A DNA stretch of 64,000 bases from Symbiodinium natans (GCA_905221605.1 CAJNDS010000014.1:513920-577919); one strand, 5' to 3'; counted from the first letter of the stretch, positions 29,764-40,340 are shown. Numbers and translations: made by a program. The notes: a model not told the origin generated them from the sequence alone.

Positions 29764-29895
29764 TCGGGTTTAGGGTTTAGGGTTTAGGGTTTAGGGTTTA
29801 GGGTTTAGGGTTTAGGGTTTAGGGTTTAGGGTTTAGGGTTTAGGGTTTAGGGTTTTAGGGTTTAGGGTTTAAGGTTTAGGGTTTAGGGTTTACAC
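29764..29895 (+). repeat. TTTAGGG telomere-like array
   Basis: About 18 units, sense-strand (CCCTAAA)n directly upstream of exon 29726. Confidence 0.96.
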
Positions 29896-30331
29896 AAGTG
29901 TCATGGCCTTTAGTGTTTAGGGTAGTAGGTTTAGGGTTCAGGGCTTGGGTTTTCCTGGGTTTAGGGCAGTTGAAAGCCGCACGGGAAGATTCGGGGGGTT
30001 GCCCCTTTCGGGTACCCGAACCCTAAACCCCAGGTCCTGAAGCCGAACAATCCTACTTCAAGGCTCAGGGAACTTTGAAGGTTGTGTATCAGGCTATAGC
30101 TAGAACGGCCCATCTTTGGCTACCTTTTCAAAACCGACTTTAAAAGATCCCGGAGCCCTAAACCCTGAACCCTACACCCGAAACCCCAAAAGCCTAAATC
30201 CTAAGGTAGCCCTAAATCCTAAACCCTAAACCCTAAATCCTGAACCCTAAAACCCTAGGCCTGTTCGTCCCTTTAACCCCAAAACCCTAAACCCTAAACC
30301 CTAAACCCTAAACCCTAAACCCTTTGCAGAC

Positions 30332-30404
30332 CTGCCTGGACTGGAAGGTCCAAGCAGGAGAAGTCCACATTGAGCTCCTTGAAGCTTTCCTTCTTGGGCT
30401 TAAC
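30332..30404 (-). CDS. putative 73-bp exon with two good splice sites
   Basis: A ATGCTTTCAG acceptor precedes a frame reading VKPKKESFKELNVDFSCLDL and PVQA, with donor CAG|GTCTGC. Among the best-defined orphan exons. Gene unknown; it may belong with exons at 29.7, 31.2 and 34 kb. Confidence 0.6.
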
Positions 30405-30419
30405 CTGAAAGCATGGCGG

Positions 30420-30710
30420 TTTAGGGTTTAGGGTTTCGGGTTTAGGGTTTAGGGTTTAGGGTTTGGGGTTTGGGGTTTGGGGTTTGGGGTTTGGGGTTTG
30501 GGGTTTGGGGTTTGGGGCTTGGGGCTTGGGGCTTGGGGCTTGGGGTTTGGGGTTTGGGGTTTGGGGTTTGGGGTTTGGGGTTTGGGGTTTGGGGTTTGGG
30601 GTTTGGGGGTTGGGGTTTGGGGTTTGGGGTTTGGGGTTTGGGGTTTGGGGTTTGGGGTTTGGGGTTTGGGGTTTGGGGTTTGGGGTTTGGGGTTTGGGGT
30701 TTGGGGTTGG
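30420..30710 (+). repeat. TTTGGGG variant heptamer array
   Basis: After a canonical start, more than 30 nearly perfect TTTGGGG units with one block of CTTGGGG. All frames are open because the unit encodes no stop codon, giving spurious GFGVWGL proteins. Confidence 0.98.
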
Positions 30711-30779
30711 CTGCCAGGTTGTCGGGTACTGGGCTTTGCGGCTTACCCCACTGGGGCATCTTAGGGTTTACGGTTGCTA

Positions 30780-31140
30780 GGGTTTAGGGTTTTAGGGCTT
30801 TAGGGCTTTAGGGTTTAGGGTTTAGGGTTTCGGGGTTTGGGGTTTTCGGGCTTTAGGCTTGTCGGGTTTTTTCCGGTGTTAGGCTTCTGGGGTTTTCGGG
30901 CTTTCGGGCTTGAGGGTTTTAGGTGTTTCTTAGGGGTTTAGGGCTTTAGGGTTTAGGTTTAGGGTTTGGGGATTTAGGTTTTAGGGCTTTAGGGTTTTTG
31001 GGTTTTTGGGTTGTAGGGTTTTAGGGTTTTAGGGTTTTAGGGCTTTAGGGTTTTAGGGTTTTAGGGTTTTCGGGTTTCAGGGTTTCAGGGTTTCAGGGTT
31101 TTAGCTTTTTAGGTTTTAGGGCTTTAGGGTTTAGGGCTTT
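30780..31140 (+). repeat. degenerate TTTTAGGG/TTTAGGG tract
   Basis: Octamers with CTTTAGGG, TTTCAGGG and TTTTCGGG variants, poorly homogenised. Confidence 0.85.
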
Positions 31141-31196
31141 CGAGCTTTGAGGTCTTTAAAGGCTTGAGGGTTTAGGGATTAGGGGGCCCAGGCAAC

Positions 31197-31260
31197 CCTC
31201 AACGCACAAGGCGCCTCGTCACTGAAGAGGATGCTCAGGATCTCAGGGTCGGGGTAGGTC
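31197..31260 (-). CDS. putative 64-bp exon
   Basis: A TGTTGCCCAG acceptor precedes a frame reading TYPDPEILSILFSDEAPCAL, with donor AGG|GTTGCC. Gene unknown. Confidence 0.55.
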
Positions 31261-31496
31261 CTGGGCAACACAATCTTTTTGGGGGTTTTAGGGTTTGGGG
31301 GTTTAGGGTTCAGGGTTTTGGGCTTTGGGGGAGGGGGGGGGGGGGGGGGTGGGGTTAAGGGGTTTAGGGCTTAGGGCTTAGGGTTTATAACTCTTAGGGC
31401 TGCTTAGAGAAGTGGAGGCACCGTTGCACCTAGGGTCTGGGCTTTAGGTTTAGGGTTTAAGGTTAAGGGTGTAGGGTTAGGGGTTAGGGTTTAGGG

Positions 31497-31700
31497 TTTG
31501 GGGGGGTTTGGGGGGTTTGGGGTTTGGGGTTTGGGGGTTTGGGGGTTTGGGGGTTTGGGGGTTTGGGGGTTTGGGGGTTTGGGGGTTTGGGGGTTTGGGG
31601 GTTTGGGGGTTTGGGGGTTTGGGGGTTTGGGGGTTTGGGGGTTTGGGGGTTTGGTGGTTTGGGGGTTTGGGGGTTTGGGGGTTTGGGGGTTTGGGGTTTG
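31497..31700 (+). repeat. TTTGGGGG octamer array
   Basis: About 23 units of the 8-mer GGGGGTTT with one GTGG interruption. It differs in both length and base from canonical. Confidence 0.98.
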
Positions 31701-32188
31701 GGCTTCAAGTGCAGGCTTCCTCACAAACGTTAAAAGCGCGATCTCGTCCCATCCCCCTCCGGCCCGCACAACCCTGACAAGTGTTGGGCTACAGCTACAG
31801 CGTCGTCTACTCCATGAATCAGAGCCCTAAACCCTTAAACCGTTAAATCCTAAACCCAGTTTAAGGGTTCAGGGTATGTCAGCAACAGAGTTCTGCAAGT
31901 AATGTTATGCATGCGGGAAGTTGGGCCTATCCTTATTGTAACCTAACTCCTTGTCGAGAACCTGAAAACCTAAAACCCTGAAAGCCTACACCCCTAAACG
32001 CTAAAAACCCTCAGCCCCTTCCTGACCGGCCTAAAACCCCTAAACCCCGAAACTCCAAAACCCTTCTCAACCCTAAGCCCCTAAGCCCCTAAGCCCCTAA
32101 GCCCCTAAGACCCTAAACCCAAAACCCGAATTCCTAAACCCTAAACCCTAAACCCTAAACCCCCTAATCCCTAGACCCTCAGCAGATC

Positions 32189-32238
32189 CTCGTCTCCCCC
32201 CGCTCCGCGCGCAGGAACATCTCAACCTCCATGGCCCA
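32189..32238 (-). CDS. putative exon
   Basis: A TTCGTAGCAG acceptor precedes WAMEVEMFLRAERGETR; a GA-type donor is possible before an in-frame stop. Confidence 0.45.
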
Positions 32239-32299
32239 CTGCTACGAAGCTTCACCCTTCAACCCTACACCCCTTTAGGGTTGAGGGTTGATGAGGGGT

Positions 32300-33300
32300 G
32301 AGGGTTTTTTGCGGCTGGGTGCCTAGGGCTTAGGGGAACCCGAAGCCTCAAAACCCAAACCCTAGAGGGGGCTGGGATCTTGGGGACCTAGGCCCTCAAA
32401 TGTACTACAAGAACCTACAGAAAAGGATTACGTATGAGCCCTCGTAGCATCAGAACCCCAAACCCCAAAATATCCATTGAAGCGCAACAGGCCCCAATGC
32501 TGAAGGACTCGGGGAATCTAGTAGGTTGTACCTCAGTTTATAACTCGTTTAAAAAGAACAAAGCCCACTTAGTCTGCTTACAGCCGACTACAAATCAACT
32601 AACCAACTTCCGTGAGACCTAAACACGACACCGCAAACCTACTTACTGAGTTCCCTGAGTCCTGACGCCCAGACCCAAAACCACAAGCCCCCAAAACCCT
32701 CAACCCCACACACGAAAACCCTAAACCCCTAAAACCCGAAAACCCGAGACTCCTGAAACCCTAATTCCCTAAAGCCTAACACCCCAAAACCCCCAAACCC
32801 TAAACACCCAACCTTTTGTAGGAACTCGCCTTTGCATCTGACACCGCGGCCCTGAGTTGAGGGTCAACGACCTGGGGGTCTTAGGAACTACAAAGGGTTG
32901 TTAGGCTTAGGGTTTAGGGTGTTAGGGTTTTAGGGTTCAGGGTTTGTAGGGCTCTAGGTTTTTTGGTCAGGGTTTCCAGGGTTTAGGGTTCAGGGTTTTA
33001 GGGTTCAGGGTTTTAGGGTTCTAGGGTTTCGGTCAGGGCTTCGAAGGGTTTAGGGTTTCGGGGATTCGGGGCTTCAAAGCTGGGCCCTTTTGTGTTCTAA
33101 GGGTTCTGGTTTCCTATTGTCGGTCGGGTGGAAAGCCCTAAGACGTGGTGCTGAAACGTCAAAGTGCCTTTCGGGACTCCAGAAGCCGTTAAAGAAGGTG
33201 AGGGAGCGTATCAAGGGACCATGTAACTATCCTTAGAATGTCCGGAATGGCAGGGGTTTGGGGTTTAGGGCTTGGGGTTTAGGGGGCCCAAAGAAGGAAC
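32300..33300. other. intron-like stretch with one small exon candidate
   Basis: Degenerate CCCTAAA-like and AAACCC-rich sequence. A minus-strand candidate GRGVRCKGEFLQK sits near 32816-32854 (acceptor CAACTCAG, donor AAG|GTTGGG). Confidence 0.4.
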
Positions 33301-33565
33301 CCAGGGTCGGGACAAACTTGCGGTAGGGGTGTGAGGGTGGAGGTAGAATTCCCCAAAAAACCTCCCTAAACCCCCGCAAACCCCCAAATCCCAAACTCTA
33401 AACCCCTAAACCCTGAAGCCCCCTGAACCTGCGCCCCCTGAACCCCTACACCCTAAACCCTAAACCCTAAACCCTAAACCCTAAACCCTAAACCCTAGAC
33501 CCTAAACCCCCTCTAAAAGATCCCATGTCAAGAACGGGATGCCCCATGACCCCCCAAGCTTACTG

Positions 33566-33765
33566 TTGGTTGGTAGGGAATCGGGGAATAAGGAACCCAT
33601 ATATAGTCCCTTAGTGGGTATATATAGGGGGATTTAGGATACAAACCCTCAACCCTAAACCCTAAACCCTAAACCCTAAACCCCAAACCAAACCCTAAAC
33701 CCTAAACCCTAAACCCTAAACCCTAAACCCTAAACCCTAGTCTTCCCCCCATTCCCTGCTAACCA
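33566..33765. mobile_element. foldback element family B, copy 4, interrupted by a CCCTAAA array
   Basis: Left arm TTGGTTGGTAGGGAATCGGG and right arm CCCATTCCCTGCTAACCA are family B ends. Between them an array of CCCTAAA (about 33642-33742) replaces part of the interior. Confidence 0.7.
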
Positions 33766-33786
33766 GCAAGCAAAGAGAGTTTCAGC

Positions 33787-33856
33787 CCCGGGCCCAACGG
33801 TCGGGGTCACAGTGGCAGTTCCGCCGGCGGTGGTCCTTGGGCAGGTCCCAGGTTGG
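33787..33856 (-). CDS. putative exon, cysteine/histidine rich
   Basis: A GCCCAAAG acceptor precedes PTWDLPKDHRRRNCHCDPDR. Directly downstream in sense order of exon 34074-33958 and phase-compatible with it (both phase 0). Confidence 0.5.
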
Positions 33857-33957
33857 CTTTGGGCCCTAAACCCTAAACCCTAAACCCCAAACCCTAAACC
33901 CCAAACCCCAAACCCTAAACCCCAAACCCTAAACCCTAAACCCCAAAAACCCTGAAC

Positions 33958-34074
33958 CGTATACTCCCCCCAAGACTTCTCGGGATCCTTGTAGTGGTCG
34001 GCATCCTTCACGTCGATGTGGTTGGGAAAGTGGTGCGGGTCTGCTCTCGTCGTGACGGTTTGGTAGCTGGTCGC
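33958..34074 (-). CDS. putative 117-bp exon, phase 0 at both ends
   Basis: A TTCCCCAAG acceptor precedes ATSYQTVTTRADPHHFPNH and continues IDVKDADHYKDPEKSWGEYT (39 codons), with donor ACG|GTTCAG. Strong protein-like sequence. The family was not recognised; a secretory glycoprotein or glycosyltransferase is only a guess. Confidence 0.6.
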
Positions 34075-34119
34075 CTTGGGGAATCACGGCTCGGCTTGAG
34101 CTTTAGTCCAGTTTCAGAT

Positions 34120-34300
34120 TTTGGGGGGTTGAGGGTTTGAGGGTTGGAGGGTTTGAGGGTTTGAGGGTGGAAGGGTTGGAGGGTTGGAGGGTTGGAGGGT
34201 TGCAGGGTTGGAGGGTGGAAGGGTTGGAGGGGGTTTGAGGGTTTGAGGGTTTGAGGGTTTGAGGGTTTGAGGGTTTGAGGGTTTGAGGGTTTGAGGGTTT
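34120..34300 (+). repeat. TTGAGGG/TTGGAGGG variant array
   Basis: Heptamer GGGTTTGAGGG units at the right and GGTTGGAGGG units at the left; neither is canonical. Confidence 0.95.
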
Positions 34301-34759
34301 AGGATTCATTCCTTTTAAGGGTTCATACCCAAATGAAGAGCCAGTACGAAGAGCCCCAGAATCCCAAAACCCTAATCCCTAAGCCCAACAGCTCTACCCT
34401 CAAGCGCAGAACCCCACAGCCCTAAACCCCATCTAAGAAGTCCCTCAGAGCCCTACACCCCCAAAAACCTTAAACCCTAACCCCCAAAAAGCCTTGAGCC
34501 CAAACCCCAAAACAAGCCCTAAACCGCCAACCCCAAACAGAAGCCTAAACCCTACAGCCCAAAAAGACCGCAATAGAGCCTGCCACCCTCCCAACCCCCC
34601 CCCCCCCCGCCACAGTTTGGGGTTTAGGGTTTAGGGTTTAGGGGTTGAAAGAGAGTAGGTTCTAGGTACGCTATGTTGCGGTTATCCCAGCCAGGACCTC
34701 ATCTCCTCACTATGCCGCAGAGCTGCGAAGCCCTTCAAACTGAAGGCCTCAAAAATGGG

Positions 34760-34835
34760 CCGTTTAGGGTTTAGGGTTTAGGGTTTAGGGTTTAGGGTTT
34801 AGGGTTTAGGGTTTAGGGTTTAGGGTTTAGGGTTT
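34760..34835 (+). repeat. TTTAGGG telomere-like array
   Basis: About 10 units. The 34.84-35.75 kb interval after it is mostly unique, with minus frames at 34867-35097 and 35451-35705 that contain telomere-like text and no known domain. Confidence 0.92.
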
Positions 34836-35816
34836 CCGCGCGGATGATCAGTCAACCCCCCAGGCCCTATCCCTGAACCCTGAAACCACACACCCACCAA
34901 ACCCTAAACCCTTCAAGGCCCAACAACCCTGAACCGAAAAAGTGAATCTTAAGAAGAACCTCAAGAGTCGACACATCCAAGCACCCGGAAGCCCAAAAGG
35001 AACACACCCCAAACCCCAACAAAGCCTCTAAGACCACTTCAACGAACCTTTCAAAAAATCCTACGTCCCTGCAGAAGCCGCAGAGAAATAACGACAACGG
35101 CAGCGGCGGCGACTATTCGCAAGCCCAAGAGCACTTGAACCCAACCCCTACACATGCCACAAGAAACAACACACTTAAAACGCCTTTTTTTGCCACGGCA
35201 CGGTCTGGTTGTACTTTCGATTCACCATGAGGCCTGACCTCGAGTTCAAGGTTTGGGCTTTAGGGCTAGGGTTTAGGGTTTAGGGCTCAGGGGTTAGGGC
35301 TTAGGGCCTAGGGCTTAGGGCTTCGGGCTTAGGGCTTAGGGCTTAGAGCGTAGGGTCGGGACGGACTCCATTTTGGGTTTCAGCGTTTTGCGGGGTTGTG
35401 ATGGGTGCTTGGCTTTTGGTGCTTGGGATGTTTTGGATCATAACACTTCGCTAAACCGGCCGAAGCCCCAAATCCTCTAAGCATTGACTGCACAACCCAT
35501 AGATCCCAAACCCTACAACGTTCTGGGCCCTGAGTACTAAAGAAGCCCGAAGTCCTATGCCCTGTGTTATGCGAGACTCCTCGTTCGGGTCCTGGGTTTG
35601 GGGTTTAGGGTTTAGGAGTCGGAGTAGGAATCCCAGCAAGCCCCAAAAGAAAAGGATCTCAGGCGACAAAGAACCACAGGAACAGCCCTGAACCCTAAGC
35701 CCCAAACCCTAAAATGGCCCTATGCCACAACACCCTGTCGTTTGAGCCCCGAAACCCTAAAAATCCCAGCTGGGAAGGCTTACTGGCTGCAGCCCTCGAG
35801 GCCTTCGAGTGGTTTG

Positions 35817-35925
35817 TTTAGGGTTTAGGGTTTAGGGCTTAGGGCTTAGGGCTTAGGGTTTAGGGTTTAGGGTTTAGGGTTTAGGGTTTAGGGTTTAGGG
35901 TTTAGGGTTTAGGGTTTAGGGGTTG
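35817..35925 (+). repeat. TTTAGGG/TTAGGGC array
   Basis: About 15 units. A tiny exon candidate (ASRAAASKPSQ) lies just left, near 35777-35809 on the minus strand. Confidence 0.93.
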
Positions 35926-36174
35926 TTTAGGGTCAGCCTGGGGCTTCCGGCGCGAGATTTTGAGGCTGGTAGCTTTCGGGTTTGTCAGGGTCCCCCAAGT
36001 TCGGCACTTCGGGGCCTGAGAGGCCCTGAAATGAAGCCCCCTAAACACCCCTAAACACCCCTCAAACCCTAAACCCTAAACTCCCCTCAAACCCTAAACC
36101 CTAAACCCTAAGCCCGATTCAGCGACTCACGGTTCAGGGCTTCCGGGGGCAGAGGATCGGATCTCTCGGCAGGT

Positions 36175-36351
36175 TTTGCTCAACAAGGGCTGGCGGCGGA
36201 ATCCGCGGTCGACGAGCTTAGCTCGTCCGAGGATTCCCCGGAGCTGTCCGCCAGCGACTTGGAGAAGGGCCAGAGGCAGCCCTGGCAGAAGCCCAGGTTC
36301 TCCTCGCGGTTGGGAAGGGAGCCTCAGATTGCCCGTCTCAAGACCCTCTGA
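36175..36351 (+). CDS. possible plus-strand terminal exon (ambiguous)
   Basis: ATCTCTCGGCAG precedes a plus frame including AAESAVDELSSSEDSPELSA and ending in a TGA at 36349-36351. The minus strand is also open across it. It would be the only plus-strand exon with a good acceptor and an acidic, protein-like sequence. Low confidence because all firm genes are on the minus strand. Confidence 0.3.
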   Translation, partial: FAQQGLAAESAVDELSSSEDSPELSASDLEKGQRQPWQKPRFSSRLGREPQIARLKTL

Positions 36352-36568
36352 AAGATATGCCCTGGAATAGAAATCCTCTTAAACCCAAGAAGGTGAAAAG
36401 CTATTCCGAGATATACTCCTCTTAAACCCAAAATAAGGGAAAACTTATCCCAAAAAGTAAACCCTAAACCCTAAACCCTAAACCCTAAACCCTAAACCCT
36501 AAACCCTAAACCTAGGAGCTCCCGGAGCTCTGAAGGCCGATCTTCGACCTTCGCAGGATCCGCCCGAC

Positions 36569-36637
36569 CTGGCGCGAGCGCGTGTAGCCATCGACCCACT
36601 CGGCGAACAAGCCCACCTCGGCGCTGAAGACCAGCTC
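36569..36637 (-). CDS. putative 69-bp exon, phase 0 at both ends
   Basis: A AAACCGTAAG acceptor precedes ELVFSAEVGLFAEWVDGYTR then SRQ, with donor CAG|GTCGGG (23 codons). One of the strongest orphan exons. It lies downstream of the membrane gene's stop, so it belongs to the next gene or to an alternative 3' end. Confidence 0.6.
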
Positions 36638-36640
36638 CTT

Positions 36641-36782
36641 ACGGTTTAGGGTTTAGGGTTTAGGGTTTAGGGTTTGGGGTTTGGGGTTTAGGGTTTAGGG
36701 TTTAGGGTTTAGGGTTTAGGGTTTAGGGTTTAGGGTTTAGGGTTTAGGGTTTAGGGTTTAGGGTTTAGGGTTTAGGGTTTAG
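36641..36782 (+). repeat. TTTAGGG telomere-like array
   Basis: About 20 units between the 36569-36637 exon and the membrane gene. Confidence 0.97.
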
Positions 36783-36854
36783 GTGGCTCTAGTAGGGTAT
36801 GAGGGCAGCGCCCTTTGGAATTCCTTAAAACTGCACCACTCTTGGGGGTGCTAT

Positions 36855-39599
36855 TCAAGATGACCATCTTTGCTTCCTTCTTGGGCTTAAGCACTCATGA
36901 AAGAATGTAAACATGCTTTGCAACAATGACCCCCAGGACTCCTGCAGATGAAGGTTGAAGGCCTCCACATCTGCAATCTTCGACAGGATCATGTCCTTGT
37001 CAGCCTCGGAGGAGGCCGAGCAATGGCGCACGTCCAGCAGGGTGAGCCGGTCGTAGTTGAGGTCCACGGCTTCTTGGGATGACACCTGGATGGTCGCCTG
37101 CATTTGCAAAGCACTGGCCTCAAAGATCTCCGCGACGCACCACGCTCGAAAGAGGACGTCGAAGGTATCGTCTAAGACCACGAGCTGCCTGAAATTCGCG
37201 ACCTCCGTGGCCAGGTGCGTCATCATGTCATCGAACTTATTCAGCTCACACCTCGCGTCGCCATGACTGACATGCTTCTCCACGTTGCAGTCGCACAGTG
37301 GATACACCTTGCCTGTGACCGAATCATGCCTCTTCATGTTCCTGAGTTGTCCAGTAACCTGGGGGAATTAAAGGTTAACCTTTGGGATTACAAGGGGACT
37401 CTTTCTTCCCCCAAAAAAGGTTAAAGGTTGCTTACTCTACTAGGGCCTTTGGGATTACAAGGGGATTTTTTTCTTCCCCCAAAAAGGTTAAAGGTTACTT
37501 ACTCCACTACTAGATTATAAGGGGATTCTACTACCCCAAAAAGGTTAAAGGTTACTTACTCTACTACTGGGATGCCATTCCTTCCAGGCCCGGCTTTTGG
37601 GAGGTGGCTCGGGCCCGAAGCCGGCGCAGATGCTCGCATGCTGGTTCACGGAGAAAGCACAGACCTGGCTCAGGGTTGGGATAATATTAACAATATAGAT
37701 TGTTATTTTACTCAGTGGGCTTAAGTACCCTTAAAAATGTAAAATGTTGCCCAACTACGACAAAGAGACCCAGTAGCTGGTGTCCAACTTGTTGGCGAGC
37801 TGCGCTCGGACTTGAGCGAAGCCCGCCTCCGTGACAATCAAGGAGCCCACGTCCTGGTAGATCCGATGGTCCAAACAATCCTGGGCTTGTATACATTGTT
37901 TATTTGTCTTTTTTACTTATTGTAAATTTATATTTATATTTGTTTGTTAGAAATGTATAACTATATGTAGGTTATATGTACATCGATACTTGCTTTTGAG
38001 TCTTTCCTTGAAAAAGGCGCCGCAAAGTCATCATCTTCCTCATTCTGGAGAACATGAAACGAAGCATTCCCTAACAGCATCCCAGCCACCGCCAGTATGG
38101 CTGCAACCAGCTTCCCGAAGCCATTGGCCCAGTTGTGCGTCACCATGACTTGCGGCTTGATGGGGTCCTCCGACCAGAGGGACGCCAAGGCGCACCCGCC
38201 ATCGCCGGAGCGAGACTGGGGAATGATGGCCAGGCGCACCACGTCGTTCGTCGAGGAGCGGCGTGGTTCGAAGCTCCTCATCATCCCGTCCTCATCGAGC
38301 AGCTGCTCCCAGAAATCGAGTAAGGAGTTGAGGCGAAAGCCACGGTTCGCCAGCTGCCCCACAACCTCGTGGTAGACCTCCTGCTCGTCAGAACTCAGAT
38401 GAGATGACGCGGACACCAGGGATCGGGCACGGGCGCGGGAGCTCATCTCGCTCATCTCCTCCTCGGCGGGCGGCTGCTCTTGCCACAGAATGCCTGAAAG
38501 CGCGGCTAGCCCCAGGCAATTGACAACCCAGACCGAACAGCGGGCCCAGCTCGAAATCGACATGATCTTGACGTTCTTGAAATGGCCGGGTTCGTGCAGC
38601 TCTGGATGCAGCATGAGCTGGAACAAGAAGATGTCGCAAGGCAGCCAGGCGAAGCATGAGATCGTCCCCAGCGTCGCCCAGATCAGCAGCTCCACGAAGA
38701 GAACTCTTCCGGCCCAATTCGCCTGCTTCCTCGGAGGTCCCCTCACCCTCCTCGCCTCGCCAAGCACCCGGCAGAGGGAGCGAAGCAAGATCATGCAGAT
38801 GGTGAAGGTGTAGGCAAGATACATTCCGATGAAGAGCGCCAGGGCGAAGGCGCCGACTGCGTAAGAGTCGTGCAAGCCGGCTCCGAAGCTCACGGCAGAA
38901 AAGCCGACTGCGGCGATCCAGAGGTGAGGGCAAGCCTAGTTCATGGTTGGGATAGTATTAAACTTTTAAATCTATATTCTTTGTTGGGTTGAAGTACCCT
39001 TAAAGATTGAAAATGTTAGCCAACTATGACAAAGAAGCAGTGAACACGTGCTGAGAGCTGATCTCGTCCACGCGGTTCTGGAAGAAGTAGACAGCCCAGC
39101 CCAGTAGGACACTTTCCAGACTACTTTCGACTCCTTCAAAGAAGAGAAACACGTTGCCGAGGTGATATGCACCGGACGCTTGGGTGATCTGGCTCAATAC
39201 GGCCAGAAGCCAGAATCCAAGCACACACCATTGCGCATCGTTCGCGCAGGTGGAATGCGGATGCTTTGAAAGAATGCAAGCAATCCAGGTGGCTGAGAGC
39301 ATGGCCAGAGCGACCAGGTACACCCAGCGGCGCGGTAAATTGGGAACCCCCGGGCCCAAGGCTGGTATCAGCAACCAGGGGTAAGTCGCGACATACGCAG
39401 AGAAAAGTGCAATGGTGGTGCAAACTGCAAGCTTTGCAAGCTTGAATCGGAAGGCGAAGTGTCTACCGGCATCGCCGGGAACATGGACAACTCCCAAGAA
39501 AAGGCCGGCAGCTACCCCGGAGTACGTTACCCAGTCGATGCTTATGAACAAGCCGGCCAACAGCAGCAAAAGGAGGCCTCCGAGAATGCGATATGCCAT
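36855..39599 (-). CDS. five-exon multipass membrane protein of a dinoflagellate-type family
   Basis: Exons: 39599-39039, 38935-38090, 37880-37770, 37664-37560, 37358-36855, coding for about 708 aa; all junctions keep frame. The ATG at 39599 starts MAYRILGGLLLLLLAG. Exon 1 has about four hydrophobic segments; exon 2 adds others (GAFALALFIGMYLAYTFT). The C-terminal half, from QVMVTHNWANGFGKLV through VYPLCDCNVEK and NKFDDMMTHLA to FRAWCVAEIFEA, is a soluble domain that I recall, from memory only, from many dinoflagellate proteins of unknown function. Donors are GC (intron 1), GT (2), GT (3) and GTAAGT (4). Introns 1 and 3 are introners. The stop at 36855 follows HECLSPRRKQRWSS; further splicing cannot be excluded. 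Confidence 0.8.
37374..37566 (-). repeat. tandem repeat filling intron 4 of the membrane gene
   Basis: Three copies of a roughly 60-70 bp unit containing GGGATTACAAGGGGA, CTTCCCCCAAAAAGGTTAAA and GGTTACTTACTCTACTA. The repeat edge carries the GTAAGT donor motif, so each unit brings a potential 5' splice site. Confidence 0.85.
37661..37769 (-). mobile_element. introner family 1 = intron 3 of the membrane gene
   Basis: Core 37665-37765; AGAC (+ strand) is duplicated at 37661-37664 and 37766-37769. The duplication read on the minus strand is GTCT, so it supplies the GT donor, and the element's end supplies CCAG. Confidence 0.9.
38932..39038 (-). mobile_element. introner family 1 = intron 1 of the membrane gene
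   Basis: Core 38936-39034; AAGC (+ strand) duplicated at 38932-38935 and 39035-39038. On the minus strand this is GCTT, so the intron begins with the non-canonical GC donor and ends CTAG. Confidence 0.9.
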
Positions 39600-39828
39600 C
39601 TCAGGTCTCCAGGAAAGGGCTCTCAGCCCAAAACACTCTATGCACCCCTATGAAGCCTCGAGAACCCGTAAAAAAAAAGCCAAGCCCTCAAACGGGCTTC
39701 GGGGTTTGGGGCTGGGGTGTAGGAGCTTAGGGTTGGGTGTTGCTTAGTGTAGAGACTGATGCAGGTTGACATGGGTGGTTGGATGATACACACACACACA
39801 TATATATATATATATATGAGATACCTAA

Positions 39829-39897
39829 ATACATACATACATACATACATACATACATACATACATACATACATACATACATACATACATACATACA

Positions 39898-39929
<32 letters not shown>

Positions 39930-39930
39930 C
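39829..39930 (+). repeat. ATAC tetranucleotide microsatellite
   Basis: About 24 perfect units, preceded by CA and TA runs. Confidence 0.98.
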
Positions 39931-39949
39931 ATACACACCAATGAGTTCA

Positions 39950-40340
39950 CCGTGATAGGGTTATAAAATACATAACTACGGTCTTCTCGAGCTGAGCAAA
40001 ATATCTGCCAGGATTGTTTACGGCATTATGATGTCGATGAGGCAGTCTGAGCCACAAGTGCCTTTCAAGTGGCAACACAAGCATCACAACTTAGCGCAAA
40101 CCGGAGGGATTGCTCAACCCCAGCCGGAGCCCTGAACCCCTGAATCAATAAAAGAAACGCAAACCCTAACCCCAACACTGAACCCACAAACTGGAAACCC
40201 CAAACCCATATAGCCGGGTCTTCATCCACACAAGCTACTGGTCGGGTCTACGGATTCGGGTCGCAACTAAGTCGCAGCCCAACGGGCTTATAGAGGCACT
40301 CAGATTGAAATTTGGGCTTCAGAAGTGTGGAGTTCAGAGT
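39950..40340. other. unique stretch, nothing recognised
   Basis: No array, no clear exon with paired splice sites. Confidence 0.4.

Noticed and set aside
30442-30787. Long overlapping open frames (about 100 codons, GFGVWGL or PNPKPQT repeats)
   Set aside because: They are translations of the TTTGGGG array, which has no stop cod­on in several frames; no start context, splice site or non-repeat sequence supports a protein.
31484-31830. Open frames of PPNPQTPK and GVWGFGGL type
   Set aside because: Read-through of the TTTGGGGG octamer array.
39638-39944. Frames rich in YVCMYVCM or YIHTYIHT
   Set aside because: Translation of the ATAC microsatellite.
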